Shown here: positions 7,541 to 16,441 of the stretch, piece by piece | How positions within the stretch are numbered: position 1 is the first letter of the stretch | Layout: each line of letters starts with the position of its first letter | Source: Comamonadaceae bacterium | Lineage (GTDB): Bacteria; Pseudomonadota; Gammaproteobacteria; Burkholderiales; Burkholderiaceae_C | Direction of reading: 5' to 3' | Assembly (NCBI GenBank): GCA_027484105.1 | Contig: JAIXUG010000006.1 | Location: forward strand, 1-64,000 | DNA: 64,000 nt | The notes under the pieces: generated by a model | Told to the model about the DNA's origin: nothing | The model's database searches: none | What the model saw: only the letters and a program-made list of their open reading frames with translations | Position numbers and translations under genes: made by a program

Positions 7541-9607
7541 TCAGGTACCGATCACACCACCGTCGTTCTTGCGAATGACCACGGTGGCGGAACGTGGACG
7601 ACCAGCGCTGGCGCCATCAGGCCACTTCGAGAAGGCAGTGGGGTTCGCATTGACCCAAGCGTCCTTGTTGGCTGCAGCGGTATAGCCAGCGGGTGCGTTC
7701 GGGTGGCTGCCCACCTCACCGGGGTGCTGGATGTTGATGAACATGGTGCGTCCATCGGGTGTCCAGCACACGCCCGTGACCTCGCAGCCTGCAGGGCCTA
7801 CCAGGAAACGGGTGATTTTTTTGGTTTCGATGTCGGCCACCAGCATCTGGTTATTGCCTTGGTTGACAAAGTCACCTGTGTTGGCATAGCTGCCATCCGT
7901 CTGGATCCAGAGACGGCCCTCGGGGTCAACCTGAATTCCATCAGGCGAGTTGAACGTGTTGCTGGCGTCGATGTTGCTCGATCCTTTCTTGGCACCGTCC
8001 AGGGCCGGGTTGCCGGCAATCACAAAGATGTCCCAGTTGAAGGCCAGGGCAGCGGCGTCGGCGCCGGTTTCGTTGATGCGGATCACATGGCCCCAGTTGT
8101 TGACGGCACGGGGGTTGGCTTCATCGATGGCGGGGCGAGCTGAACCAGCTGTCGTGGTGCCGTTCACCATGTTGGACGAGGGGGTGGCTGAACTGCCACG
8201 GCGGTTGTTGTTGGTGCAAGCCAGGAAGACCTCGCCTGGCTTGGTGCGGTTGGCCGCCACCCACTCAGGGCGGTCCATCATGGTGGCGCCGACGCGGTCA
8301 GCCGCCTGACGCGCCTTGATCAGGACTTCGGCTTGGTTGGCAAAGCCGTTTTCGGCGGTCAGGCCGTTTTGGCCGTGGACCAAGGGCAACCAGACGCCGG
8401 TGCCCTGGTTGTCACCTACCACGGTGCCAGCATCAAAACGGGCCACATACAAGATGCCGGTGTCGAGCAAGTTCGCACCGCTGGCCTTGTTGGCCGCATC
8501 GTAGGTGCCGGTCGACACGAATTTGTAGAGGTACTCGTTGCGCTCGTCACAGCCTGTGTAAACCACAGCCCTGTTCATTCTGGAGAGCACACACTCGGCG
8601 TTCTCGTGCTTGAAGCGGCCCAAGGCGGTGCGCTTTTTGGGTGTGCTGGTGGGGGCATAGGGGTCGATCTCGACCACCCAGCCGTGGCGGTTGGGTTCAT
8701 TGGGGTTGACTGCCACATCGAAACGAGGGTCACCCTTGTGCCAGCCGTAGCCAAAGCCAGCTGCAGAGATGCCATAGCGGTTTTGCAAGGCATTGGGGGT
8801 CCAGCCTGCAGCGTCTGTTCCAAAGTAACCATTGAAGTTTTCTTCGCAGGTGATGTATGTGCCCCATGGGGTCTGGCCAGCACCGCAGTTGTTGAGCGTG
8901 CCCAACACTTGGGTGCCTGTGGCGTCCGCGGCGGTCTTGAGCAGATCATGGCCAGCCGCAGGGCCTGTGAGGGTCATGGGGGTGTAACCGGTGATGCGGC
9001 GGTTGTACTGGGAATTCTTGACGTATTCCCACTTGCCTGCTGCATTGCGCTGCACTTCGATGACCGACACGCCGTGTGCAGCCAACTGCTTCTTGGTGTT
9101 GTCAGGAATTTCTGGCTTGTTGAAATTTGCGACGTTGTGGAAGTACTCGGGGTTGATGTACTCGTGGTTCATGGCCAGGATGCCGCGGCTGTTGCCATCG
9201 GTGCCCGGGAAGGGGAAGAAGTTGATGCCGTCGTGGTTGTCACCGGATTGCACCTCTTGTTCGCGCCAGGTCTCGCTGGCGTCGCCTTTGAACGCAGGGG
9301 CTGTGGCGGTGATGGGGTCGCCCCAACGGTACATGACGTCGGCGGTGTAACCCTCGGGCACCACAATTGCATCGCCACTGCTGGTGGCCACAGCTTTGAA
9401 GCCAATCGAGCCCGCTGCAGGGCCCGAGCTTCCACCGCAGGCCGTCAAGGCGCTGCCGAAAATGCCGAGCAAGCCCAAAGCCGCGCCGGATTTCAGCATG
9501 TTGCGGCGGCTGGGGTTGCGAGCGATTTCACGCTCGATCAGATCATGCAAATGGTCATTGGCTGATGCGTTGGAAACACCGTCATCGTCACGGATCATGT
9601 TGGACAT
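7541..9607 (-). CDS. PhoX-family alkaline phosphatase, Tat-exported (copy 2)
   Basis: A 688-residue PhoX/DUF839 protein with LNNCGAGQTPWGTYITCEEN, VVYTGCDERNEYLYKFVS, a CTNNNRRG segment and the same C-terminal GRPRSATVVIRK motif as copy 1. The N-terminus has a Tat signal (SRRNMLKSGAALGLLGIFG) followed by TACGG, so it may be a Tat lipoprotein. The start at 9607 is favoured because AGGAG lies 7 bases ahead of it; a TTG at 9679 would add 24 unlikely residues. It shares fold and motifs with 2282-4507, but the sequences differ enough that the duplication is not recent. Predicted role: phosphate release from organic phosphorus outside the cytoplasm. Confidence 0.87.
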   Translation of the reverse strand: MSNMIRDDDGVSNASANDHLHDLIEREIARNPSRRNMLKSGAALGLLGIFGSALTACGGSSGPAAGSIGFKAVATSSGDAIVVPEGYTADVMYRWGDPITATAPAFKGDASETWREQEVQSGDNHDGINFFPFPGTDGNSRGILAMNHEYINPEYFHNVANFNKPEIPDNTKKQLAAHGVSVIEVQRNAAGKWEYVKNSQYNRRITGYTPMTLTGPAAGHDLLKTAADATGTQVLGTLNNCGAGQTPWGTYITCEENFNGYFGTDAAGWTPNALQNRYGISAAGFGYGWHKGDPRFDVAVNPNEPNRHGWVVEIDPYAPTSTPKKRTALGRFKHENAECVLSRMNRAVVYTGCDERNEYLYKFVSTGTYDAANKASGANLLDTGILYVARFDAGTVVGDNQGTGVWLPLVHGQNGLTAENGFANQAEVLIKARQAADRVGATMMDRPEWVAANRTKPGEVFLACTNNNRRGSSATPSSNMVNGTTTAGSARPAIDEANPRAVNNWGHVIRINETGADAAALAFNWDIFVIAGNPALDGAKKGSSNIDASNTFNSPDGIQVDPEGRLWIQTDGSYANTGDFVNQGNNQMLVADIETKKITRFLVGPAGCEVTGVCWTPDGRTMFINIQHPGEVGSHPNAPAGYTAAANKDAWVNANPTAFSKWPDGASAGRPRSATVVIRKNDGGVIGT

Positions 9608-9655
9608 TGCGTCACTCCTGTGGGTTGAAAAACCAGGTGATGCTAAAAAAGAGGT

Positions 9656-9673
9656 ATGAACAATTGATGACGC
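9656..9673 (-). promoter_or_regulatory. Weak Pho-box-like site for phoX-like copy 2
   Basis: The minus-strand reading is GCGTCAT-CAAT-TGTTCAT, with correct 7-4-7 spacing. The second half-site matches the consensus only in TCAT. Confidence 0.35.
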
Positions 9674-9680
9674 AAACAAG

Positions 9681-9698
9681 CTGTCGTGAAAATCTCAC
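9681..9698 (+). promoter_or_regulatory. Putative Pho box upstream of the sugar dehydrogenase
   Basis: CTGTCGT-GAAA-ATCTCAC has 7-4-7 spacing. A second, weaker pair (TTGTCAT-CGTG-ATTTCAA) follows at 9720-9737. Either could serve the divergent phoX-like gene as well as the gene at 9796. Confidence 0.45.
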
Positions 9699-9795
9699 GG
9701 ACATCAAAAATTCTTTGAGTTGTCATCGTGATTTCAAACAAATACTGATTTCATGCCCTCGTAAAATCCAAGCCCACATTCTTCGAAGATTTCCC

Positions 9796-10983
9796 ATGGT
9801 GTATCGAAAGACCAGACTCTGGACGATTCCAGTAGCCCTCAGCTTGATGGTGTGTTCTGGGTTGGCGCCCGCTGTGACGGGTCCGTCTGCAGCGCCCACG
9901 CAGTCCAAAGACCTGGTGCGCAACGCGGCCGCTCCGGTGTCCTTTCAAGTGCAAACTTTGGTCAAGGGTTTGAGCCACCCGTGGTCGATGGCGTGGTTGC
10001 CGAGTGGGGACATGCTGATCACCGAGCGCGACGGGCGCTTGCGCCGGGTCAGTCGCGATTTTCAACTGGACCCACGCCCCATTGAAGGGTTGCCTGCCGA
10101 CATCGTGGTGGACGGGCAGGGGGGTTTGTTTGACGTGGCTGTGCACCCCGACCATGCCCGCAATGGCTGGGTTTACCTGGCGTATGCGCAGGCCGCCAAA
10201 GACGGTCCACGCGGCGCATCGGCCACGGCCTTGGTCAGGGCGCGCTTGCAGGGGCATCGGCTGGTGGATCTGCAGCCTTTGTTTGCCATGCGACCTGCCT
10301 CGCGCGGTGGGCGGCATTTTGGTGGGCGCATCGTGTTCGATCGCCAAGGCCATCTGTTTTTGACCTTGGGCGACCGGGGCGACGATGCGCGCGCCCAAAA
10401 GCTGCGCGACCATGCCGGCTCGGTCATCCGCTTGCACGACGACGGTCGCGTGCCCAGCAGCAACCCTTTTGTGCAGCAGCCCCAGCAGATGCCCGAGGTG
10501 TTCAGCCGTGGTCACCGCAACATCCAGGGCGCGGCCATTCACCCCAAAACGGGAGAGTTGTGGGCGCATGAGCATGGCCCACAAGGCGGGGACGAGCTCA
10601 ACATCGTGCGCAACGGGCGCGACTTCGGCTGGCCCACCATCAGCTATGGGGTGAATTACGTGACGGGCACGCGCATCGGTGTGGGCACGCACCAAGCGGG
10701 CATGGTGCAGCCCGTGCACATTTGGGTGCCATCGATTGCCCCCTCGGGCATGGCGTTTTACGAAGGCAATGCCTTCCCGGCCTGGCGGGGCAGCTTGCTG
10801 CTGGGAGCATTGCGCGGGCAAAGCCTGGTGCGGTTGGTGCTGGAGGGTGACAAAGTGGTCGCCGAAGAGCGCTTGCTCACCCAGCAAGTGGGCCGCATCC
10901 GCGATGTGCGGGTGGGCCCGGATGGCCTGGTTTACCTCTTGAGCGATTCACCCGACGGCTCTTTGTGGCGTCTGAAGCCCTGA
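9796..10983 (+). CDS. PQQ-dependent aldose (glucose/sorbosone) dehydrogenase family protein, exported
   Basis: A 395-residue protein with an N-terminal signal peptide, followed by a six-bladed propeller of the soluble glucose/aldose sugar dehydrogenase family (compare E. coli YliI). Visible family motifs: HPWSMAWLPSGDMLITERDG, GGRHFGGRIVFD with LTLGDRGDD, and GHRNIQGAAIHP with ELWAHEHGPQGGDELNI. Such enzymes oxidise aldoses in the periplasm with PQQ. ATG 9796 was chosen because the signal peptide begins there; the frame extends upstream without a plausible start. Neighbourhood and Pho-box-like sites suggest phosphate-starvation expression, perhaps acidifying the surroundings to free mineral phosphate, which is inference. 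No PQQ synthesis genes are in the window. Confidence 0.78.
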   Translation: MVYRKTRLWTIPVALSLMVCSGLAPAVTGPSAAPTQSKDLVRNAAAPVSFQVQTLVKGLSHPWSMAWLPSGDMLITERDGRLRRVSRDFQLDPRPIEGLPADIVVDGQGGLFDVAVHPDHARNGWVYLAYAQAAKDGPRGASATALVRARLQGHRLVDLQPLFAMRPASRGGRHFGGRIVFDRQGHLFLTLGDRGDDARAQKLRDHAGSVIRLHDDGRVPSSNPFVQQPQQMPEVFSRGHRNIQGAAIHPKTGELWAHEHGPQGGDELNIVRNGRDFGWPTISYGVNYVTGTRIGVGTHQAGMVQPVHIWVPSIAPSGMAFYEGNAFPAWRGSLLLGALRGQSLVRLVLEGDKVVAEERLLTQQVGRIRDVRVGPDGLVYLLSDSPDGSLWRLKP

Positions 10984-11096
10984 AAGCCACGTGCTCTGCC
11001 TGGTGTGGAAAGAGGGCCGATGCAAGGCTGGAAAGCTCAGTTTTTGCCCAGCAGGCCCTTCGGTTGCCCGTTATTTGCCATTTAAATCAAGGTTTT

Positions 11097-11114
11097 TTGA
11101 CACAAACTTGTCAC
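11097..11114 (+). promoter_or_regulatory. Putative Pho box upstream of pstS
   Basis: TTGACAC-AAAC-TTGTCAC has two half-sites 11 bp apart, 80 bp before the pstS start codon. pstS is a classical PhoB target, so this site anchors the reading of the other sites in the window. Confidence 0.7.
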
Positions 11115-11194
11115 AATCGGGGGCTAAAGTCAGGCCAATCAACAGCAAACAGGTTGTTGATAAGAATTTATTTGAACCTGAACAAGGAGCTGAA

Positions 11195-12217
11195 ATGCTG
11201 AAATTTAAATCCCTCGTGGCCGCCATCGGCCTGAGCGCTGTGGCTGCCACCACATGGGCGGCCGACATCACCGGCGCCGGCGCGACATTCCCGTTCCCCA
11301 TCTATGCCAAATGGGCTGAAGCCTACAAAAAAGAAACTGGCGTGGGCTTGAACTATCAGTCGATTGGCTCTTCTGGCGGTATCCGCCAAATCCGTGCAAA
11401 AACAGTTACTTTTGGTGCCACAGACGCGCCCTTGTCTGGTGCTGACCTGGACAAGGATGGCATGGTTCAGTTCCCCGCCATCATTGGCGGCACCGTGCCC
11501 ATCTTCAACCTCGACGGTTTCGCTGCGGGTGATTTGCGCGTGACCGGCCCCGTGTTGGCCGAAATGTTCATGGGCAAGATCAGCAAGTGGAACGACCCCA
11601 AGTTGGCCGCCTTGAACCCTGGTAAGCGTTTGCCAGATACAGCCATCACCGTGGTGCACCGCGCTGACGGTTCCGGCACCACCTTCAACTGGACCGATTA
11701 CCTGTCCACCGTGAGTAAAGAGTGGGCCGACACCGTGGGCAAGGGCGCTGCGGTCAAGTGGCCAGCCCCCACATCTGTGGGCGGCAAGGGCAACGAAGGT
11801 GTGGCTGCCAACGTGTCGCGCACAAAGGGCTCGATTGGTTACGTGGAATACGCCTACGCCAAGAAGAACAACATTGCCGTGATGGCCATGCAAAACAAAG
11901 CTGGCAACTACGTGATGCCTGATGACGAGACTTTCGCCGCTGCGGCGGCTGGTGCAGACTGGTTCAGCGTGCCTGGCATGGGTTTGTCCATCGTGGATCA
12001 GCCCGGAGCCAAGTCCTACCCAGTGACCACGGCTTCTTTCATCTTGATGTACAAGACGCCCGTTGACAAAGCCCAGTCTGCCGAAGTTCTGAAGTTCTTC
12101 GATTGGTCGTTCAAGAACGGCAAGAAGATGGCTCTGGAATTGGAATACGTGCCTCTGCCGGACGCTTTGACCAATCAGATCCGCCAGCGTGTTTGGAACC
12201 AGATCAACACCAAGTGA
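11195..12217 (+). CDS. pstS: Phosphate ABC transporter, periplasmic phosphate-binding protein
   Basis: A 340-residue PstS with a signal peptide (cleaved near TWA-ADITGAG). Mature-protein motifs typical of the family are GAGATFPFPIYAKWAE at the N-terminus, SSGGIRQI, FGATDAPLSG, and HRADGSGTTFNWTDYLS, which includes phosphate-contacting residues. It delivers phosphate to PstC/PstA. The start at 11195 has AAGGAG 5 bases ahead of it. It is the first gene of pstS-pstC-pstA-pstB-phoU-phoB-phoR, but a strong hairpin terminator separates it from pstC, which would raise PstS levels relative to the membrane parts. Confidence 0.96.
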   Translation: MLKFKSLVAAIGLSAVAATTWAADITGAGATFPFPIYAKWAEAYKKETGVGLNYQSIGSSGGIRQIRAKTVTFGATDAPLSGADLDKDGMVQFPAIIGGTVPIFNLDGFAAGDLRVTGPVLAEMFMGKISKWNDPKLAALNPGKRLPDTAITVVHRADGSGTTFNWTDYLSTVSKEWADTVGKGAAVKWPAPTSVGGKGNEGVAANVSRTKGSIGYVEYAYAKKNNIAVMAMQNKAGNYVMPDDETFAAAAAGADWFSVPGMGLSIVDQPGAKSYPVTTASFILMYKTPVDKAQSAEVLKFFDWSFKNGKKMALELEYVPLPDALTNQIRQRVWNQINTK

Positions 12218-12247
12218 TGATTTGAGAGTTGATTGACGCTACCTATG

Positions 12248-12290
12248 ACCACCGACATTCATGACGATTGTCGGTGGTTTGTCTTTCTGT
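12248..12290 (+). terminator. Intra-operon terminator between pstS and pstC
   Basis: A perfect 10-bp stem (ACCACCGACA at 12248-12257, TGTCGGTGGT at 12269-12278) is followed by a T-rich tail ending in seven T. Its position between pstS and pstC suggests partial termination. Confidence 0.8.
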
Positions 12291-12306
12291 TTTTTTGAAA
12301 CCTTGT

Positions 12307-13314
12307 ATGTCTGACGCTCAGATCATGAACACAACACAATCACCGACACAGTCCGATGCCGTACCCAGTGTCAACCGGGCGGAAATCGCCAAGCGTCAAC
12401 GTGTACAAGACATCGTTTTCCATCGCACAACACAGTCGTTTTCATTGTTGGTCTTGGTTGCGTTGGTCGGCATCATTGTTTCCTTGTTCATCAATGCATG
12501 GCCTACGTTTGCCAAATTTGGAGCCCACTTTCTGTGGTATGTCGAGTGGGACATCATCAACCAAGAATTTGGTGCCGCGATTTCGATTGTGGGTACCGTG
12601 TTGAGCGCGGGCATTGCCATGCTGTTGGCGGTGCCTTTGGCATTTGGCATTGCGGTTTTTTTGACTGAAACCTGCCCGCTTTGGCTGCGTCGCCCACTGG
12701 GTACAGCCATTGAGTTGTTGGCGGCTGTGCCGTCCATCATTTACGGCATGTTTGGTTTGTTCGTGTTTGCGCCTGTGTATGCCGACTATTTGCAGGTGCC
12801 TTTGCAGTCGGTGTTGGGCGGCATGCCCATGGTGGGCTGGTTGTTCGGTGGGGCCACCAACGGCCTGGGTATCTTGGCGGCAGGCATCATCCTCGCTTTC
12901 ATGGTGTTGCCTTTTGTGGCCGCCGTGATGCGCGATGTGTTTGAAATCACCCCTCCCATCTTGCGGGAGTCGGCCTATGGCTTGGGTTGCACCACATGGG
13001 AGGTGGTGCGTAAGGTGGTGTTGCCTTACACCCAAACCGGGGTGATCGGCGGCATCATGCTGGGACTGGGCCGTGCTTTGGGCGAGACCATGGCGGTGAC
13101 CTTTGTGATTGGCAATGCCAACCGCATGCCCAATTCCTTGTTTTCCCCGGGCACATCGATTGCATCCTTGTTGGCCAACGAATTTGGCGAGGCTGAGGGC
13201 TTGCACTTCAACACCCTCTTTGCGTTGGGCTTCCTCTTGTTTTGCATCACTTTCGTGGTGTTGGCCTTGGCCAAGTGGTTGATCGTTCGCACCGAAAAAG
13301 CCAAAGGCAACTGA
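12307..13314 (+). CDS. pstC: Phosphate ABC transporter permease
   Basis: A 335-residue inner-membrane permease with about six hydrophobic segments and the BPD_transp_1 motif region (ESAYGLGCTTWEVVRKVVLP; then GLGRALGETMAVTFVIGN), matching PstC. It pairs with PstA and the ATPase PstB. ATG 12307 is taken as start; the frame runs back to a TTG at 12268 inside the preceding terminator hairpin, which is unlikely, and ATG 12325 is another option. It is followed by pstA after 52 bases. Confidence 0.93.
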   Translation: MSDAQIMNTTQSPTQSDAVPSVNRAEIAKRQRVQDIVFHRTTQSFSLLVLVALVGIIVSLFINAWPTFAKFGAHFLWYVEWDIINQEFGAAISIVGTVLSAGIAMLLAVPLAFGIAVFLTETCPLWLRRPLGTAIELLAAVPSIIYGMFGLFVFAPVYADYLQVPLQSVLGGMPMVGWLFGGATNGLGILAAGIILAFMVLPFVAAVMRDVFEITPPILRESAYGLGCTTWEVVRKVVLPYTQTGVIGGIMLGLGRALGETMAVTFVIGNANRMPNSLFSPGTSIASLLANEFGEAEGLHFNTLFALGFLLFCITFVVLALAKWLIVRTEKAKGN

Positions 13315-13366
13315 TTCGACATGACTTTTGCCTGGACCTCTTACTTTCATTGAATCGAGCCACATC

Positions 13367-14224
13367 ATGCTGATGCAACCTTCACCTCTTTATCTCAAGC
13401 GCAAGCGCACCAATTTGGTGGGTTTGACATTGTCCATGCTCGCGATGAGCCTGGGCTTGATCGCCTTGTTCTGGATCTTGTTTGTGCTGTTTTCCAATGG
13501 TTTGGCGGCCTTGGAATTGACGATCTTCACCAATGACACGCCAGCGCCCGGCTCTGAGGGTGGCGGCTTGCGCAACGCCATTGTGGGCAGCCTGATGATC
13601 GTGGGCTTGGCCGTGGCCGTTTCGACACCTATCGGCATTTTGGCGGGCATCTATCTGACTGAATACGGTGACACCAGCAAAACGGCGGAGTTCACCCGTT
13701 TTGTGGTTGACATCATGTTGTCGGCACCATCGATCGTGTTGGGCTTGTTTGTGTATGCGATTGCCGTGGCCACTGTGGGTAATTTTTCGGGCTATGCCGG
13801 CAGTCTCGCCTTGTCTTTGATTGCGATTCCGGTGGTGATGCGCACCACAGAAAACATGCTGCGCTTGGTGCCAGGCAGTTTGCGCGAAGCGGCTTTTGCC
13901 TTGGGCGCGCCGCGCTGGAAGGTCTCCACCATGGTGACCTTGCGTGCCGCCAAGAGTGGTGTGATCACCGGGCTGTTGCTCGCCTTGGCCCGCATCAGTG
14001 GTGAGACCGCGCCCCTGCTGTTCACCGCCTTGAACAACCAGTTTTTCAGCACCAACATGGAAGCGCCCATGGCCAATTTGCCGGTGGTGATCTTCCAGTT
14101 CGCCATGAGCCCCTATGAAAACTGGATTCAGTTGGCCTGGGGCGGTGCACTGTTGATCACGCTCACCGTGTTGGCCTTGAACATCCTGGCCCGCGTGTTC
14201 TTCCGCGAAAAAGTCAAAGCCTGA
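13367..14224 (+). CDS. pstA: Phosphate ABC transporter permease
   Basis: A 285-residue permease with six hydrophobic segments and the PstA-type motifs [20 protein letters not shown] (the EAA loop that docks with PstB) and [20 protein letters not shown]. The start is ATG 13367 or 13373; upstream frame extension begins only at a TTG. It lies directly before pstB (20 bases). Confidence 0.93.
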   Translation: MLMQPSPLYLKRKRTNLVGLTLSMLAMSLGLIALFWILFVLFSNGLAALELTIFTNDTPAPGSEGGGLRNAIVGSLMIVGLAVAVSTPIGILAGIYLTEYGDTSKTAEFTRFVVDIMLSAPSIVLGLFVYAIAVATVGNFSGYAGSLALSLIAIPVVMRTTENMLRLVPGSLREAAFALGAPRWKVSTMVTLRAAKSGVITGLLLALARISGETAPLLFTALNNQFFSTNMEAPMANLPVVIFQFAMSPYENWIQLAWGGALLITLTVLALNILARVFFREKVKA

Positions 14225-14244
14225 ATTCAATACGAGGTTTCACA

Positions 14245-15024
14245 ATGCCCAATACACAGCAGACCCCCATCAAAAACGCGATCGAAATTCGCAATCTGAG
14301 TTTTTTCTATGGCACCTTCATGGGCCTGAAAGACGTCAACCTCAACATCGCTGAAAACAAGGTCACAGCCTTCATCGGTCCATCGGGTTGCGGCAAGTCC
14401 ACCTTGCTGCGCACACTCAACCGCATGTACAGCTTGTACCCGGGGCAGCGTGCCGAGGGCGAAATCAGCCTGTATGGCACCAACATCCTGGACAAAAAAC
14501 AAGACCTGAATTTGTTGCGCGCCCAAGTGGGCATGGTGTTCCAAAAGCCCACGCCTTTCCCGATGTCCATTTACGACAACATTGCTTTTGGTGTTCGTCT
14601 TTATGAAAACCTGAGCCGCTCGGACATGGACGACCGCGTCGAATGGGCCTTGTCCAAAGCCGCGATCTGGAACGAGGTCAAAGACAAATTGGGTCAAAAC
14701 GGCTTGTCGCTCTCGGGTGGCCAGCAGCAGCGTTTGTGCATTGCCCGTTCGGTGGCGGTCAAACCCAAAGTGATCTTGTTGGACGAGCCGACATCGGCGC
14801 TTGATCCGATCTCGACGGCCAAAGTGGAGGAGCTCGTGAGCGAGCTGAAGAAGGATTACACCGTGGCCATCGTGACCCACAACATGCAACAGGCGGCCAG
14901 GGTCTCTGACTTCACCGCTTACATGTATTTGGGTGAATTGGTGGAGTTTGGTGTGACCGAACAAATTTTCATGAAACCCGTCAAGCAAGAAACCGAAGAC
15001 TACATCACCGGCCGATTCGGCTGA
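14245..15024 (+). CDS. pstB: Phosphate ABC transporter ATP-binding protein
   Basis: A 259-residue ABC ATPase with Walker [18 protein letters not shown], the PstB-typical [18 protein letters not shown], signature [14 protein letters not shown], Walker [14 protein letters not shown], and a switch His in [14 protein letters not shown]. It powers phosphate import and, in known systems, takes part with PhoU in signalling phosphate sufficiency to PhoR. Followed by phoU after 13 bases with AGGAGA ahead of its start. Confidence 0.97.
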   Translation: MPNTQQTPIKNAIEIRNLSFFYGTFMGLKDVNLNIAENKVTAFIGPSGCGKSTLLRTLNRMYSLYPGQRAEGEISLYGTNILDKKQDLNLLRAQVGMVFQKPTPFPMSIYDNIAFGVRLYENLSRSDMDDRVEWALSKAAIWNEVKDKLGQNGLSLSGGQQQRLCIARSVAVKPKVILLDEPTSALDPISTAKVEELVSELKKDYTVAIVTHNMQQAARVSDFTAYMYLGELVEFGVTEQIFMKPVKQETEDYITGRFG

Positions 15025-15037
15025 TCAGGAGACACCC

Positions 15038-15736
15038 ATGGACAAACACATTTCTAGCCAATTCGACGCCGAACTCACAGGCGTGTCTTCTCGCGTTCTG
15101 GAGCTGGGGGGACTGGTGGAATCGCAAACGCGTCATGCCGTTTACGCATTGGCGCAATTCAGCTCGGAAGTCGCTGAACAGGTGATTGCGGCAGAAAAAC
15201 AGGTCAATGCCCTGGAAGTCGAGATTGACGCCGAATTGGCATCCATCATTGCACGCCGTCAGCCCACAGCACGCGATTTGCGCCTGCTCATGGCCATCTC
15301 CAAGATCACGGGCAATCTGGAGCGTGCTGGCGATGAGGCAGATCGCATTGCCCGCATGGTCAAACTGATTTTGGAGCAGGGCAGCCCCCGCAATTTGCCT
15401 TCCTCAGAGTTGCGCGTGGCGGCCGATTTGGCGACAGGCTTGTTGCGAAAGGCGCTCGATGCCTTTGCACGCCTGGATGTCAATACGGCATTGGTCATCC
15501 TCAAGGAAGACGATCTGATTGATTTGGAGTTCAACGGCTTTTTGCGCAAGTTGGTCACTTACATGATGGAAGACCCCCGCACCATCTCGGCCAGCTTGGA
15601 CTTGTTGTTTGTGGCCAAGGCCATTGAGCGCATTGGCGACCATGCGAAAAACATCGCTGAATTTGTGATTTATGTGGTCAAGGGCGCCGATGTCCGTCAT
15701 ACCGCTTTGACCGAGATTGAAAAAGCTGTTCAATGA
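15038..15736 (+). CDS. phoU: Phosphate signalling regulator PhoU
   Basis: A 232-residue all-helical protein made of two PhoU repeats. Family motifs are visible in the first repeat (ARRQPTARDLRLLMAISKI, NLERAGDEADRIARM) and again in the second (ISASLDLLFVAKAIERIGDHAKNIAEFVIY). It normally holds PhoR in the inhibited state when phosphate is plentiful. The stop codon overlaps the phoB start (ATGA), suggesting translational coupling. Confidence 0.96.
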   Translation: MDKHISSQFDAELTGVSSRVLELGGLVESQTRHAVYALAQFSSEVAEQVIAAEKQVNALEVEIDAELASIIARRQPTARDLRLLMAISKITGNLERAGDEADRIARMVKLILEQGSPRNLPSSELRVAADLATGLLRKALDAFARLDVNTALVILKEDDLIDLEFNGFLRKLVTYMMEDPRTISASLDLLFVAKAIERIGDHAKNIAEFVIYVVKGADVRHTALTEIEKAVQ

Positions 15737-16428
15737 GATCGCTCCCACGCATTTTGATCGTAGAAGACGAAGCGTCGATTGCCGAGTTGATTGCCGTCAA
15801 CCTGAAGCACAATGGCTTTCAGCCAATCTGGACCATCGATGCCGAAACTGCCCAACGCGAGATGGATGAGGTTTTGCCAGATGTCATCTTGCTCGATTGG
15901 ATGTTACCCGGCGAAAGTGGTCTGACCCTGGCACGTCGCTGGCGCAATGCTGCACGCACCAAGGCAGTTCCCATCTTGATGTTGACCGCTCGAGGCGATG
16001 AAGCTGACCGCGTGGCAGGTTTGGACGCAGGCGCTGACGATTACATTGTCAAACCCTTTTCTCCCCGAGAGCTGTTGGCTCGAATCCGAGCGGTGTTGCG
16101 TCGGCGTGTACCCGAAGCTTCCAGCGGGGTGATCAAAATGGGTCAATTGCAGTTGGATGCTGACACACACCGTGTGAGCTTGGCTGACAAGCCACTCAAA
16201 GTAGGGCCGACTGAATTCAAGCTGCTTCAATTTTTGATGCGGCATCCCGAACGTGTCCACAGCCGAGGTGCATTGCTCGATAAAGTGTGGGGCGATCATG
16301 TTTACATTGAAGAGCGCACGGTGGATGTCCATGTCAAACGCTTGCGCGAATCTTTGGGTGAAGCAGCTGCCATGATCGAAACGGTTCGTGGATCGGGATA
16401 TCGGATCACGCTGTTGACCCATACTTGA
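15733..16428 (+). CDS. phoB: Phosphate regulon response regulator PhoB
   Basis: A 231-residue OmpR/PhoB-type regulator. The receiver domain has the acidic pair in VEDEASIAEL, the phospho-acceptor Asp in VILLDWMLPGESG, Thr in MLTARGDEAD and Lys in DYIVKPFSPREL. The C-terminal winged helix contains PTEFKLLQFLMRHPERVHSR and ERTVDVHVKRLRESL. It should bind the Pho-box-like sites described in this window. The start overlaps the phoU stop by 4 bases; phoR follows 13 bases later. Confidence 0.96.
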   Translation: MRSLPRILIVEDEASIAELIAVNLKHNGFQPIWTIDAETAQREMDEVLPDVILLDWMLPGESGLTLARRWRNAARTKAVPILMLTARGDEADRVAGLDAGADDYIVKPFSPRELLARIRAVLRRRVPEASSGVIKMGQLQLDADTHRVSLADKPLKVGPTEFKLLQFLMRHPERVHSRGALLDKVWGDHVYIEERTVDVHVKRLRESLGEAAAMIETVRGSGYRITLLTHT

Positions 16429-16441
16429 GCAATGGCTGCGG

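Noticed and set aside
9608-9679. 24-residue upstream extension of the second PhoX
   Set aside because: ATG 9607 has AGGAG at the right distance and directly precedes the Tat signal region; the extension starts at TTG.
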